64,000 nucleotides of DNA from Actinomadura alba (lineage in GTDB: Bacteria > Actinomycetota > Actinomycetes > Streptosporangiales > Streptosporangiaceae): the NCBI RefSeq assembly GCF_014323705.1, contig NZ_JABVEC010000004.1, positions 62,001 to 126,000 of the forward strand, read 5' to 3'. The notes under the pieces were generated by a model. The model saw nothing but the letters and a program-made list of their open reading frames with translations. It searched no databases and was not told the DNA's origin. The translations under genes were made by a program, and so were the position numbers. Shown here one piece after another: positions 26,008 to 34,411 of this stretch. How positions within the stretch are numbered: position 1 is the first letter of the stretch; every line of letters starts with the position of its first letter.

Positions 26008-26844
26008 GTGAAACGGTTCACCGCATGGCGACGGCGCCCCTGGGCCGGCTACGCCGTCGTGCTGGTCGCGCTCGCGACCACCGGCGTCGTCTACGCGGGG
26101 TTCTCGCCCAAGGCCGATACCGCTGAGGCGAGCAACTCGGCCGCCGCCGCGCAGGACATGGCGAACGGCAAGCAACTGTTCAACCAGAACTGCTCGAGCT
26201 GCCACGGCCTGAACGCCCAGGGCACGAAGGACGAGAAGGGCCGGCAGATCGCGCCGAGCCTCATCGGTGTCGGCGCCGCGTCGGTCGACTTCCAGGTCAG
26301 CACCGGCCGGATGCCCGCGATGAACCCGGGCGCCCAGATGCCGCGCAAGAAGCCCGTAGAGGTGTTCCGGAACCCGAAGAACGTCGCCGACGTCGCGGCC
26401 TACGTCCAGTCGCTCGGCGGCGGCCCCACGATCCCGGCTCCGGAGCAGGTCGACCCCGAGAAGGGCGACGTCGCGCTCGGCGGCAAGCTCTTCCGGACCA
26501 ACTGCGCGCAGTGTCACAACTTCGCGGGGTCCGGTGGCGCGCTGACCGGGGGCAAGTACGCTCCGCCGCTGGACGAGTCGACGCCGACGCAGATCTACGA
26601 GGCCATGCTCACCGGCCCGTACGCCATGCCGTTGTTCAACGACACCACGCTGACGCCCGAGGCCAAGCGCGCCATCATCGCCTACGTGGTGCAGACCCGT
26701 GAGGAGCCCAACCCGGGCGGCAACGGCCTGGGCCGGATCGGACCCGTGGCCGAGGGGATCGCCGGATGGACGGTCGGCATGGGCCTTCTCGTCCTCGCCG
26801 CGATGTGGATCACTGCCAGGAAGCCCAAGAAGCAGCATGACTGA
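26008..26844 (+). CDS. qcrC: cytochrome bc1 diheme cytochrome c subunit
   Basis: Actinobacterial diheme cytochrome cc of the bc1 complex, 278 residues, replacing soluble cytochrome c by handing electrons directly to CtaC. A membrane anchor at each end (about 14-31 and 251-269) flanks two cytochrome c domains with CSSCH (about 63-67) and CAQCH (about 167-171). Candidate axial Met residues occur in GRMPAMN and YAMPLF. The GTG start follows GAGG. It overlaps qcrA by 8 nt. Confidence 0.96.
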   Translation: MKRFTAWRRRPWAGYAVVLVALATTGVVYAGFSPKADTAEASNSAAAAQDMANGKQLFNQNCSSCHGLNAQGTKDEKGRQIAPSLIGVGAASVDFQVSTGRMPAMNPGAQMPRKKPVEVFRNPKNVADVAAYVQSLGGGPTIPAPEQVDPEKGDVALGGKLFRTNCAQCHNFAGSGGALTGGKYAPPLDESTPTQIYEAMLTGPYAMPLFNDTTLTPEAKRAIIAYVVQTREEPNPGGNGLGRIGPVAEGIAGWTVGMGLLVLAAMWITARKPKKQHD

Positions 26845-27964
26845 CAACAACGAAATCGAAGGCTCGCAGGAGCCCAAGGCCACCGGTGGCACCGATGGTG
26901 GCGAAGGCCGCGCCCCGAAGCGCGTGATCGGAACGCCGCCTCCGGCCGGGGAGCGGCAACTGATCGCGTCCGACGAGGGGCCGCCGGCGGACAGGCCCGG
27001 CGTGGAATTCGACGAACGATCGGCGAGGAAGGCCGAACGCGTCGTCGCGACGTTCTTCCTCCTGGCCTTCCTGGGCAGCCTCGCCTTCATCGTCTACTTC
27101 ATCGGCTTCAGCGGGCGCGACGGCGGCATGCACGGCATCCACCGAGCCCGGGAATCCAACTACGCGCTCGGCAGCGCGATGACGGTGGCGTTCCTCGGGA
27201 TCGCGATGGGCGTGACGGTCTGGGTGCGCCGGGTCATGACGACCCAGCCGCTCGTCCAACAGCGCAGCGAGCTGGCCACGCCGCCGGAGGAGAAGCAGGG
27301 CTTCACAGACAGCTTCCTTCAGGGCGCCGAGGAGACCGGCCTCACCAAGCGGCCGCTGCTCCGGCGCACCCTGCTCCTCGCGGTGGCCCCGCTCGGCCTG
27401 GCGCCGCTCCTCCTGCTGCGCGACCTCGGACCGCTGCCGGAGAAGCGACTGCGCCACACCTTCTGGGGCGAGGCGGCCAAGGCCGCCCAGCGCTCCGGCA
27501 AGAAGGGGGTCCGGCTTCTGGTGGACGGCACGGAGACCCCGCTCAAGGCTAGCGACTTCAACTCGCCCGGCGGTATCATCACGGTGATCCCGGAGGGTGT
27601 GGAGAAGACACATGAGCCGCTCAACGAGATCGCCAAGGCGGCGGTGCTGCTGATCAACATTCCCGCGGACAAGTTCAAGCCGGTCAAGGGCCGGGAGAAC
27701 TGGCACATCAACGGGATCGTGGCCTATTCCAAGATCTGCACGCACGTGGGCTGCCCCGCCGCTCTGTACGAGCAGACGACGCACCACATCCTGTGCCCCT
27801 GCCACCAGTCGACCTTCGACGCGACCAACGGCGCCAAGGTTCTCTTCGGTCCGGCGGCCAGGCCCCTGCCACAGTTGCCGATCTCGGTGGACGACGAGGG
27901 CTACCTCGTGGCCACCGCCGACTTCCCCGAGCCGATCGGCCCGAGCTTCTGGGAGCGCGGATGA
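26837..27964 (+). CDS. qcrA: Rieske iron-sulfur subunit of bc1
   Basis: Rieske [2Fe-2S] subunit, 375 residues. A long disordered acidic N-terminus (about 1-60) and three membrane helices (about 67-88, 113-135, 175-195) are typical of the actinobacterial form. The cluster motifs are CTHVGC and CPCHQS in the C-terminal domain. The start is the ATG at 26837 overlapping qcrC; the longer ORF upstream shadows qcrC. It overlaps qcrB by 4 nt. Confidence 0.96.
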   Translation: MTDNNEIEGSQEPKATGGTDGGEGRAPKRVIGTPPPAGERQLIASDEGPPADRPGVEFDERSARKAERVVATFFLLAFLGSLAFIVYFIGFSGRDGGMHGIHRARESNYALGSAMTVAFLGIAMGVTVWVRRVMTTQPLVQQRSELATPPEEKQGFTDSFLQGAEETGLTKRPLLRRTLLLAVAPLGLAPLLLLRDLGPLPEKRLRHTFWGEAAKAAQRSGKKGVRLLVDGTETPLKASDFNSPGGIITVIPEGVEKTHEPLNEIAKAAVLLINIPADKFKPVKGRENWHINGIVAYSKICTHVGCPAALYEQTTHHILCPCHQSTFDATNGAKVLFGPAARPLPQLPISVDDEGYLVATADFPEPIGPSFWERG

Positions 27965-29640
27965 GCGACGTACAGGCACCCAAGGCGGTGGACGCGCCGC
28001 TGACCTTCCTCGACGACCGGCTGGGCTCGTCGACCTTCCTCAAGCGCAACATGAAGAAGGCCTTTCCGGACCACTGGTCGTTCATGCTCGGTGAGATCGC
28101 CCTCTTCTCCTTCGTCATCCTGCTGCTCACCGGCACCTTCCTCACGCTCTGGTTCAAGCCGAGCATGTTGGAGGTGGTGTACGACGGCTCGTACACCAAG
28201 CTGAACGGCGTCAAGATGAGCGAGGCCTACTCCTCGACGCTGCACATCACCTTCGATGTGCGCGGCGGACTGCTCATGCGGCAGATCCACCACTGGGCGG
28301 CCATCCTGTTCATGGCCGCGATCATGGCCCACATGCTGCGGGTGTTCTTCACCGGCGCCTACCGCAAGCCGCGCGAGCTGAACTGGCTGATCGGCATCGG
28401 CCTGTTCACGCTCGGCATGCTCGAGGGGCTGTTCGGCTACTCGCTCCCCGACGACCTGCTGTCCGGCACGGGTCTGCGGATCCTCCAGGGGGTCGCGCAG
28501 TCGATCCCCGTCGTGGGCACGTACCTCTACCTGTTCCTGTTCGGCGGGGAGTTCCCCGGCGAGAGCATCATCCCGCGGTTGTTCACGATCCATGTTCTCC
28601 TGATCCCGGGCATCATGCTGGCACTGATCGTCGCGCACTTGATGATCATGTGGCATCAGAAGCACACCCAGATGCCGACCAAGGGCCGGACCAACCAGAA
28701 CGTCGTCGGCTATCCGTTCTACCCGCTGTACATGGCCAAGCAGGGCGCGTACTTCCTGTACATCTTCGGAGTGCTCGCGCTGCTCGCGACGTTCGCCCAG
28801 ATCAACCCGATCTGGCTGTTCGGGCCGTACGACCCGAGCGCGATCTCTGCGGGTTCTCAGCCGGACTTCTACATGGGCGCTCTCGAAGGCGCTCTACGGC
28901 TCATGCCGAACTGGGAGACGAACGTCCTCGGTCACACGCTCAGCTGGAACGTGATGATCCCGGCGCTGGTCCCGCTGGGCATCATCTTCACCGGCGCCGC
29001 GCTGTTCCCGTTCATCGAACGGTGGGCGACGGGCGACCAGCGGTCGCACCACATCAACGACCGCCCGCGCAACGCTCCGGTGCGCACGGCCACCGGTGTC
29101 GCCGTGGTGACCTTCTATGGCCTGCTCTGGCTGGCCGGCGGCAACGACGTCATCGCCGAGCGGTTCCACGTCTCGCTGTTCGCCACGACCTGGTTCTTCC
29201 GGTTCGCCGTGCTCCTCGGGCCGTTCCTGGCCTTTATGATCACCAAGCGGATCTGCCTGGGCCTGCAACGCAGCGACGCCGCGACGATGGCACACGGCTA
29301 CGAGAGCGGCGTCATCAAGATGATGCCGAGCGGTGAGTTCATCGAGGTGCACCTTGAGGCACCCGAGGAGCAGGCGGCCGTCATCCTCAGCAAGGAGGAG
29401 GGCAAGTCGCTGCCGGCCGCCCGGGACGACAACGGCATCCCGGCCCCGGGCAGCCGGAACCCGCTCGGTCACCTGCGGCTGCGGCTCAACCGCTTCTGGA
29501 ACGTCGACTCGATCCCGATCGAGGCCGGCCATGGGAACGGCCACGGAAACGGTCACGGTGACGGTGAGCACGCCGCCGTCGAGGACGGTGAGCGGGCCAC
29601 CGCCATCGGTTCCGGCAGCGGAACCGGCGACCGGAGCTGA
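27961..29640 (+). CDS. qcrB: cytochrome b subunit of bc1
   Basis: Cytochrome b of the bc1 complex, 559 residues, with eight or more membrane helices, two b hemes and the quinol sites. Heme-ligand histidines appear in MRQIHHWAAILFMAAIMAHM and in FTIHVLLIPGIMLALIVAHL. The PEWY-type Qo motif appears here as a divergent PDFY (SQPDFYMGALEGALR). The C-terminal cytosolic extension (about 430-559) ends in a His/Gly-rich run, AGHGNGHGNGHGDGEH. The start overlaps the qcrA stop (ATGA). It forms the supercomplex with CtaC-F. Confidence 0.96.
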   Translation: MSDVQAPKAVDAPLTFLDDRLGSSTFLKRNMKKAFPDHWSFMLGEIALFSFVILLLTGTFLTLWFKPSMLEVVYDGSYTKLNGVKMSEAYSSTLHITFDVRGGLLMRQIHHWAAILFMAAIMAHMLRVFFTGAYRKPRELNWLIGIGLFTLGMLEGLFGYSLPDDLLSGTGLRILQGVAQSIPVVGTYLYLFLFGGEFPGESIIPRLFTIHVLLIPGIMLALIVAHLMIMWHQKHTQMPTKGRTNQNVVGYPFYPLYMAKQGAYFLYIFGVLALLATFAQINPIWLFGPYDPSAISAGSQPDFYMGALEGALRLMPNWETNVLGHTLSWNVMIPALVPLGIIFTGAALFPFIERWATGDQRSHHINDRPRNAPVRTATGVAVVTFYGLLWLAGGNDVIAERFHVSLFATTWFFRFAVLLGPFLAFMITKRICLGLQRSDAATMAHGYESGVIKMMPSGEFIEVHLEAPEEQAAVILSKEEGKSLPAARDDNGIPAPGSRNPLGHLRLRLNRFWNVDSIPIEAGHGNGHGNGHGDGEHAAVEDGERATAIGSGSGTGDRS

Positions 29641-29661
29641 GCCCGGCCCCGCGAACGTCCG

Positions 29662-29692
29662 GAGCCCGCCACCCGTCCTGGGTGGCGGGCTC
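29662..29692 (+). terminator. terminator of ctaE-qcrCAB
   Basis: A perfect 13-bp GC stem (GAGCCCGCCACCC) with 5-nt loop 22 nt after the qcrB stop; no U-tract beyond TCGT. Confidence 0.7.
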
Positions 29693-29761
29693 GTCCGTGT
29701 CCGTGTCCGTGGCCACCGCCCCGCCGCCGGAGCCGCCGGCGGGCGTGGCATGCTGGCCGCG

Positions 29762-30889
29762 ATGACCAAGACACTTGTGATCACCAACGACTTCCCGCCC
29801 AGGCCGGGCGGGATCCAGGCGTTCGTGCACAACCTCGCGCTGCGCCGGCCGCCCGGTTCGGTCGTGGTGTACGCCCCCTCGTGGAAGGGCGCGCGAGAGT
29901 TCGACGCCGAGCAGCCGTTCCCGGTCGTGCGCCACCCGACCTCGTTGATGCTGCCGGTGCCGTCCGTGCTGCGGAGGGCGGGGCGGCTGGCCCGGTCCGA
30001 GGGTTGCGACACTGTGCTGTTCGGCGCGGCGGCGCCGCTCGGCCTGCTGGCACCGTCGCTGAGGCGGTACGGGGTGGAGCGGTTCGTCGCGGTCACGCAC
30101 GGGCACGAGGCGGGCTGGGCGCAGTTGCCGGTGGCCGGATCGCTGCTGCGACGCATCGGTGACGGGGTCGACGTGCTCACCTACCTGGGGGAGTACACCC
30201 GTTCCCGGATGGTCCGCGTGCTGTCGTCCGGCGCTGCCGCGCGCATGGCGCGGCTGGCCCCGGGGGTCGACGAGAAGGCGTTCCACGCCGGTGCCGGCGG
30301 CGCCGAGATCCGGCGACGGCACGGCCTGACCGACCGGCCCGTGGCGGTCTGCGTGTCCCGGCTGGTCCCCCGTAAGGGACAGGACGCGCTCATCGCCGGC
30401 TGGCCGCGGGTGCTGCGCGCCGTGCCGGACGCCGCGCTCCTGCTCGTCGGCGGCGGTCCCCACCGCCGGCGGCTGGAGGATCTCGCCGCGTCGCATGGGG
30501 TCACCTCCTCCGTGCGGTTCACCGGATCGGTGCCCTGGGAGGAACTCCCCGCGCACTACGACGCCGGCGACGTGTTCGCGATGCCGTGCCGTACCCGCCG
30601 GCGAGGTCTCGACGTCGAAGGGCTCGGAATCGTCTACCTGGAGGCGTCGGCGACCGGGCTGCCGGTGATCGCCGGTGACTCCGGCGGTGCTCCGGATGCC
30701 GTGCTCGAGGGCGAGACCGGGCTGGTCGTCCCCGGTCGCACGGTCAGCGCCGTGTCCGACGCGGTCAGCGGGCTGCTGAGGGACCCCGCGCGGAGCCGGG
30801 CGATGGGGGAGAAGGGCAGGTCCTGGGTCGAGCGCGAGTGGCGCTGGGAGGTCCAGGCCCAGCGGCTCGGCGACATTCTCACCGGCTGA
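29762..30889 (+). CDS. pimB: PimB'-like phosphatidylinositol mannosyltransferase
   Basis: GT-B glycosyltransferase (GT4) of 375 residues. It matches mycobacterial PimB' (Rv2188c), which adds the second mannose to PIM1 from GDP-mannose on the inner membrane face. Visible motifs are TNDFPPRPGGIQAF, FGAAAPLGLLAPSLR, THGHEAGWAQLPVA, VCVSRLVPRKGQDALI, FAMPCRTRRRGLDVEGLGIV and the EASATGLPVIAGDSGGAP nucleotide-binding stretch. Position after qcrB also matches mycobacteria. No clear ribosome site before the ATG; an in-frame ATG 12 nt upstream is possible. Confidence 0.92.
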   Translation: MTKTLVITNDFPPRPGGIQAFVHNLALRRPPGSVVVYAPSWKGAREFDAEQPFPVVRHPTSLMLPVPSVLRRAGRLARSEGCDTVLFGAAAPLGLLAPSLRRYGVERFVAVTHGHEAGWAQLPVAGSLLRRIGDGVDVLTYLGEYTRSRMVRVLSSGAAARMARLAPGVDEKAFHAGAGGAEIRRRHGLTDRPVAVCVSRLVPRKGQDALIAGWPRVLRAVPDAALLLVGGGPHRRRLEDLAASHGVTSSVRFTGSVPWEELPAHYDAGDVFAMPCRTRRRGLDVEGLGIVYLEASATGLPVIAGDSGGAPDAVLEGETGLVVPGRTVSAVSDAVSGLLRDPARSRAMGEKGRSWVEREWRWEVQAQRLGDILTG

Positions 30890-30970
30890 CTCACCGGCCG
30901 GGCGCGGCGACGCTCGGGGGGGAGCGGGCGAGCACGAGGTCATGCCGGTCGGTGGCCCGCGGCGTCGACG

Positions 30971-31519
30971 TCAGCCGCGGGGCTGCGGGGGAAGGCCGAG
31001 TGCGTGACGCAGCGCCGTTGCCTCCGGCTTGCCGGACAGCCCCGCCGCGCGGAGTACGGCCGCCCTGAACCGCTGTGGTTCGTCCGCTCCGGCGGCGGTG
31101 CTCCAGTACCGGCCGGCCCGGACGGAGGCGGCCATCAGTGCGGTGACCTCGCCGCGCACCTCCTCCGGCCAGGTCGTCGCACGGAGGATCCGGACCTGCG
31201 CTGCGTTGGCCGCGGCGACCCGCCCGGCCAGTACCCGCAGTTCCGTCCATGGCCGGTCCGCACGGGCCGCCGTCTCGAATTCGTCCAGGGCGGCGTTGTA
31301 GGGCCGCACGCTCTCGAGGTAGCGTTCGGCGGCCTCGGCCTTGGTCAACATGGCCGGTTCCGGTTCCGGTTCTGGTTCCGGCTGCGGGAGCGGTGCCGCC
31401 TCGTCGCCGGCGGGAGGGGTGGCCCCGGACCGGTCCGCGCCGGACGTCCTGGACGGTCCGGAGTCGAGGCAGCCGGAGCAGAAGATCATCATGGCCAGGA
31501 CACGCCACAGCAGTGTCAT
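30971..31519 (-). CDS. putative lipoprotein, unknown function
   Basis: Unrecognised secreted protein of 182 residues. A short signal (MTLLWRVLAMMIFCSGC) ends in a plausible lipobox. A Pro/Glu repeat linker (PQPEPEPEPEPEP) precedes a helical C-terminal domain rich in Ala, Arg and Glu with LRVLAGRVAAANAAQVRIL and MAASVRAGRYWSTAAG. The ATG at 31519 has GGAGGAG 9 nt upstream. It lies convergent to pimB. The linker length suggests the domain stands off the membrane. Confidence 0.7.
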   Translation of the reverse strand: MTLLWRVLAMMIFCSGCLDSGPSRTSGADRSGATPPAGDEAAPLPQPEPEPEPEPAMLTKAEAAERYLESVRPYNAALDEFETAARADRPWTELRVLAGRVAAANAAQVRILRATTWPEEVRGEVTALMAASVRAGRYWSTAAGADEPQRFRAAVLRAAGLSGKPEATALRHALGLPPQPRG

Positions 31520-31858
31520 GAGCGGCGTCTCCTCCATCTGGTGCACGATGATCTGCACGGCACCCGGCGCTGCACTTGAGTGGTCTTCATGTATTCCAGC
31601 GTTGAGGCTTCCATCCCTGTCACATCGATTGATCGTTTTCTCCCGGCGTGCCGGAGGCCGTGCGGGCACCCGGGGCGGGCGGGCTGGCTTTTAGCGAGCC
31701 ATGGGGCGAAACCTTACGCAGTATGCGGACATCTGCGGTCGAAATGTGGATTTACGGTTCCGAGGTGATGTGATCCGGTAGCGTCACGGACGCGGAGAGT
31801 GCCGAAGGCCCAGCCGGACACGATCCTGTTCGCGGACGGCGCTGCCGCCCCGGACGGG
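31520..31858. other. intergenic region, promoter of lipoprotein gene
   Basis: No gene supported. The stretch is locally AT-richer than average (around 31565-31640 and 31715-31770), as expected for promoters, but no clear -35/-10 pair or repeat stands out. Confidence 0.35.
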
Positions 31859-32518
31859 TCAGGACCCGGCGCCCCGGGGGACGGCCTCGTCAATGGGGGT
31901 TTCCCCGCCGACGAGTTCGAGCGTTCGCCGCGTGGCCGGGGTGTCCAGAAGCGCGGTCAGGACGGCGGCGACGTCGTCCCGGCTGACCGCTCCACGCGGA
32001 ACGGGGGGCGCGGCGAGAGTGACCCGGCCGGTTCCCGGATCGTCGGTCAGCCGCCCGGGCCGCAGGATCGTCCAGTCGAGGTCGCGACCACGTAGATCGT
32101 CCTCGGCCGCGCCCTTCGCCTTGACGTAGGCCGCCCACACGTCGTCGGTGCCCGGCCGGGGCGGTTCACCCGCGCCCATCGAGGAGACCTGCAGGAACCG
32201 GCGTACGCCGGCCCGCTCGGCGGCGTCGGCGAGCAGGACCGACGCGGCGCGGTCGACGGTGTCCTTGCGGGCCGCTCCGCTGCCCGGGCCGGCGCCCGCG
32301 GCGAACACCACCGCGTCGGCTCCGGCGAGGTGGGCGGCCAGCTCGCCGACACCGGCCGCTTCGAGGTCGCACAGGATGGGGTCGGCGCCCGCGGCGGTGA
32401 CGTCGCCGGCGTGTGCCGGGTCGCGGATCAGCCCGAGTACGGTGTCGCCGCGCGCGGACAGGATCCGCTCGAGACGCAGTGCGATCTGCCCGTGTCCACC
32501 CGCGATGACCACCCGCAT
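31859..32518 (-). CDS. NAD(P)-binding atypical SDR protein
   Basis: Atypical short-chain dehydrogenase-like protein (NAD(P)-binding, YwnB/SDR_a5-type), 219 residues. The nucleotide-binding start is MRVVIAGGHGQIALRLERIL; later elements are VVFAAGAGPGSG, FLQVSSMGA and WTILRPGRLTDDPGTG. The Tyr-Lys pair may be AAYVKAKGAAE. It probably reduces or senses nucleotide cofactors; the substrate is unknown. The ATG at 32518 has TAGTGT 7 nt upstream, so it is probably leaderless. Confidence 0.88.
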   Translation of the reverse strand: MRVVIAGGHGQIALRLERILSARGDTVLGLIRDPAHAGDVTAAGADPILCDLEAAGVGELAAHLAGADAVVFAAGAGPGSGAARKDTVDRAASVLLADAAERAGVRRFLQVSSMGAGEPPRPGTDDVWAAYVKAKGAAEDDLRGRDLDWTILRPGRLTDDPGTGRVTLAAPPVPRGAVSRDDVAAVLTALLDTPATRRTLELVGGETPIDEAVPRGAGS

Positions 32519-32525
32519 GAGCAGA

Positions 32526-32531
32526 ACACTA
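32526..32531 (-). promoter_or_regulatory. leaderless -10 box of SDR gene
   Basis: TAGTGT on the minus strand, 7 nt before the ATG at 32518. Confidence 0.5.
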
Positions 32532-32622
32532 CTCGTGCGTTCGGGAGCGGGGGCCGGAGGCCGGTCAGCGGCGCGCGTGTGGACGGCGGCCGCGGCGGTG
32601 CCCGGCATGCGCCTTCGGCCGG

Positions 32623-33339
32623 TCACTGGACCGGCACGGTGGACAGGACCTCGCCGTCGGAGGCGCGGATCTCGAACCGGTTGATCTGGTCGCGCGCCGT
32701 GGCGACGCTACCGCTGATGACGAGGGGCCCGGCCTGTGCGGCGGTCCGGTCGCCGGGCGCGGCCACCTGCCAGCTCATCACGGTCTCTTCACCGCCGGCG
32801 TGGTCGAGCGCGACGAGGCGGCAGAGGAGCGGCCCCTGGACTCCGGTGACCTGAAGCGTCACGCCGGTTCCCCACGCCTTGCCCTCGACGGCGACCGTGG
32901 CCGTGACATCGGTCGGCGAGGTTCCGGTGAAGCGCTCACCCGAGCTGAGCAGCTCGGCGGCGCGGGGTGAGGCCGTCGCGCCGCGGCCGCCCGTTCCTGG
33001 ATCGGACGGGTTCAGCGCCGACCAGGCCAGGCCGCCTCCGACCGGCAGGACGATCAGCATGGCGGCGGCGACCAGCCACCGCTGCCGGCTGTGCCGCCGC
33101 CGGGTCTCGGAGCACCGGCGGAGCAGCACGTGCAGGTCGTCGGTGCCCTGTGCGGGCGTCGGCGTGGCGAGCCTCTTGTCGAGCCCGTGCATCAGCGTGG
33201 AGATGCCACGCAGGCCACGGAGCTCCTCGCGGCACGCGGGGCACTGCAGAAGATGCAGTTCGAACGCGCGCTTGTCCTCTTCTTCGAGCAGGCCGAGAGA
33301 GTAGGCGGCGACATCGGTGTGTTCCACGCGTCCGTTCAC
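32623..33339 (-). CDS. zinc-finger anti-sigma factor
   Basis: Membrane-spanning anti-sigma factor of 238 residues. The cytosolic N-terminus has the zinc anti-sigma motif (His plus HLLQCPAC, about residues 28-36). One membrane segment follows (about 90-110: WLVAAAMLIVLPVGGGLAW), then an outer domain of beta type with many Thr, Val and Gly. The GTG overlaps the sigma gene stop (GTGA), so the pair is co-translated. It should hold the ECF sigma factor until an envelope signal arrives. Confidence 0.92.
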   Translation of the reverse strand: MNGRVEHTDVAAYSLGLLEEEDKRAFELHLLQCPACREELRGLRGISTLMHGLDKRLATPTPAQGTDDLHVLLRRCSETRRRHSRQRWLVAAAMLIVLPVGGGLAWSALNPSDPGTGGRGATASPRAAELLSSGERFTGTSPTDVTATVAVEGKAWGTGVTLQVTGVQGPLLCRLVALDHAGGEETVMSWQVAAPGDRTAAQAGPLVISGSVATARDQINRFEIRASDGEVLSTVPVQ

Positions 33340-34133
33340 GGTGCCAGTCCCGTCTCGCCCAGCGCGACCCTGAGGGCACGCAACGCGTAGAAACATCGTG
33401 ACTTCACCGTACCCACTGGTACACCGAGGACCTTGGCGGCCTCATTGACCGAGCGGTCGCGAAGAAAGGTCTCGACGAGCACTTCACGGTGCACGGGGGA
33501 AAGCGAACGCAGTGCCTCGTTCACCGTTATCGACTGGAGCAACTGTTCCCACTTATCGGTGTCGGGCATCTCCTCGAGCGGATCGTCATTGACCTCCATG
33601 GGCCGCGATCTGCGCCGGCGCCAGTCATCGATCACGAGTCTGCGGGCCACCGTCGCCAGCCAGGGCATCAGTGATTCGTCCCCGTAGAGCTGGTCGGCGG
33701 AACGCCACGCGCGAAGGAGCGTCTCTTGCACGATGTCCTCGGCCCACTGCCGGTCTCCGGCGGTGAGCTTGATGACCAGGCCGAGCAGCGGCTCATGGAA
33801 ATCACGGTAGAGCGCTGCGGCGAGCGCCTCGTCGGCGCCCTTCCTGCGGCCGGGCTTCGACAGTTGTCGCAGCTTGATGAGCTGCCCCACCTGCGACCCG
33901 CCTCGTCCGGCCGAACCCCGGCCATGACCTGCCATCGCTGCCTCCGTTCCACCGGCGTCACCCTGCAGCGCAGCGGTGAGGCGGATCACATCGGCGGGGG
34001 GCCTGCCCCCGTCGGGGGTGGAACCTGGATCGGGCATGCCCGGACGCGCATGCTGACCGGCCCGTCGGTCCATTTCACCGACGGGCGCCGACCTGCCCCG
34101 TCGGCGGAAGCCGGGGCGGCTGGGCATTGCCAT
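33336..34133 (-). CDS. ECF RNA polymerase sigma factor
   Basis: Extracytoplasmic-function sigma factor. Region 2 is visible (FHEPLLGLVIKLTAG, DIVQETLLRAWRSADQLY) and region 4 is LSPVHREVLVETFLRDRSVN with the helix-turn-helix AAKVLGVPVGTVKSR. Two starts have good ribosome sites: ATG 34133 (GGGGAGGAG; 265 aa with a 66-residue low-complexity extension) and ATG 33935 (GGAGG; 199 aa, the usual family length). I list the longer form; the shorter may be the real protein. It is paired with the anti-sigma gene. Divergent from the degenerate M23 gene. Confidence 0.9.
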   Translation of the reverse strand: MAMPSRPGFRRRGRSAPVGEMDRRAGQHARPGMPDPGSTPDGGRPPADVIRLTAALQGDAGGTEAAMAGHGRGSAGRGGSQVGQLIKLRQLSKPGRRKGADEALAAALYRDFHEPLLGLVIKLTAGDRQWAEDIVQETLLRAWRSADQLYGDESLMPWLATVARRLVIDDWRRRRSRPMEVNDDPLEEMPDTDKWEQLLQSITVNEALRSLSPVHREVLVETFLRDRSVNEAAKVLGVPVGTVKSRCFYALRALRVALGETGLAP

Positions 34134-34411
34134 GTCGCTCCTCCCCGGGCCGGTTGCCCGGTGCGACCGATTGTCGCCATGCAGTACGTACGGCAGAGGT
34201 CGAGGGTTCACCGGATGCCAAAGTTTTTTCTGACTTGCCGCGCTTTTGACGAGATTCGAGTAAATCCGGTTACTTTCCAGTATCGATGTGGTCTTTGGGG
34301 CGTATGCTCCCGCCTGGATTCTCTCGGCGTCTGGGGAGCGGCACCCCACGGCATTACGGTCGTGGCGCCGTCGACCCCTTCGCTGTGCGCCTGATTCGTG
34401 GAGGAGGGGAT

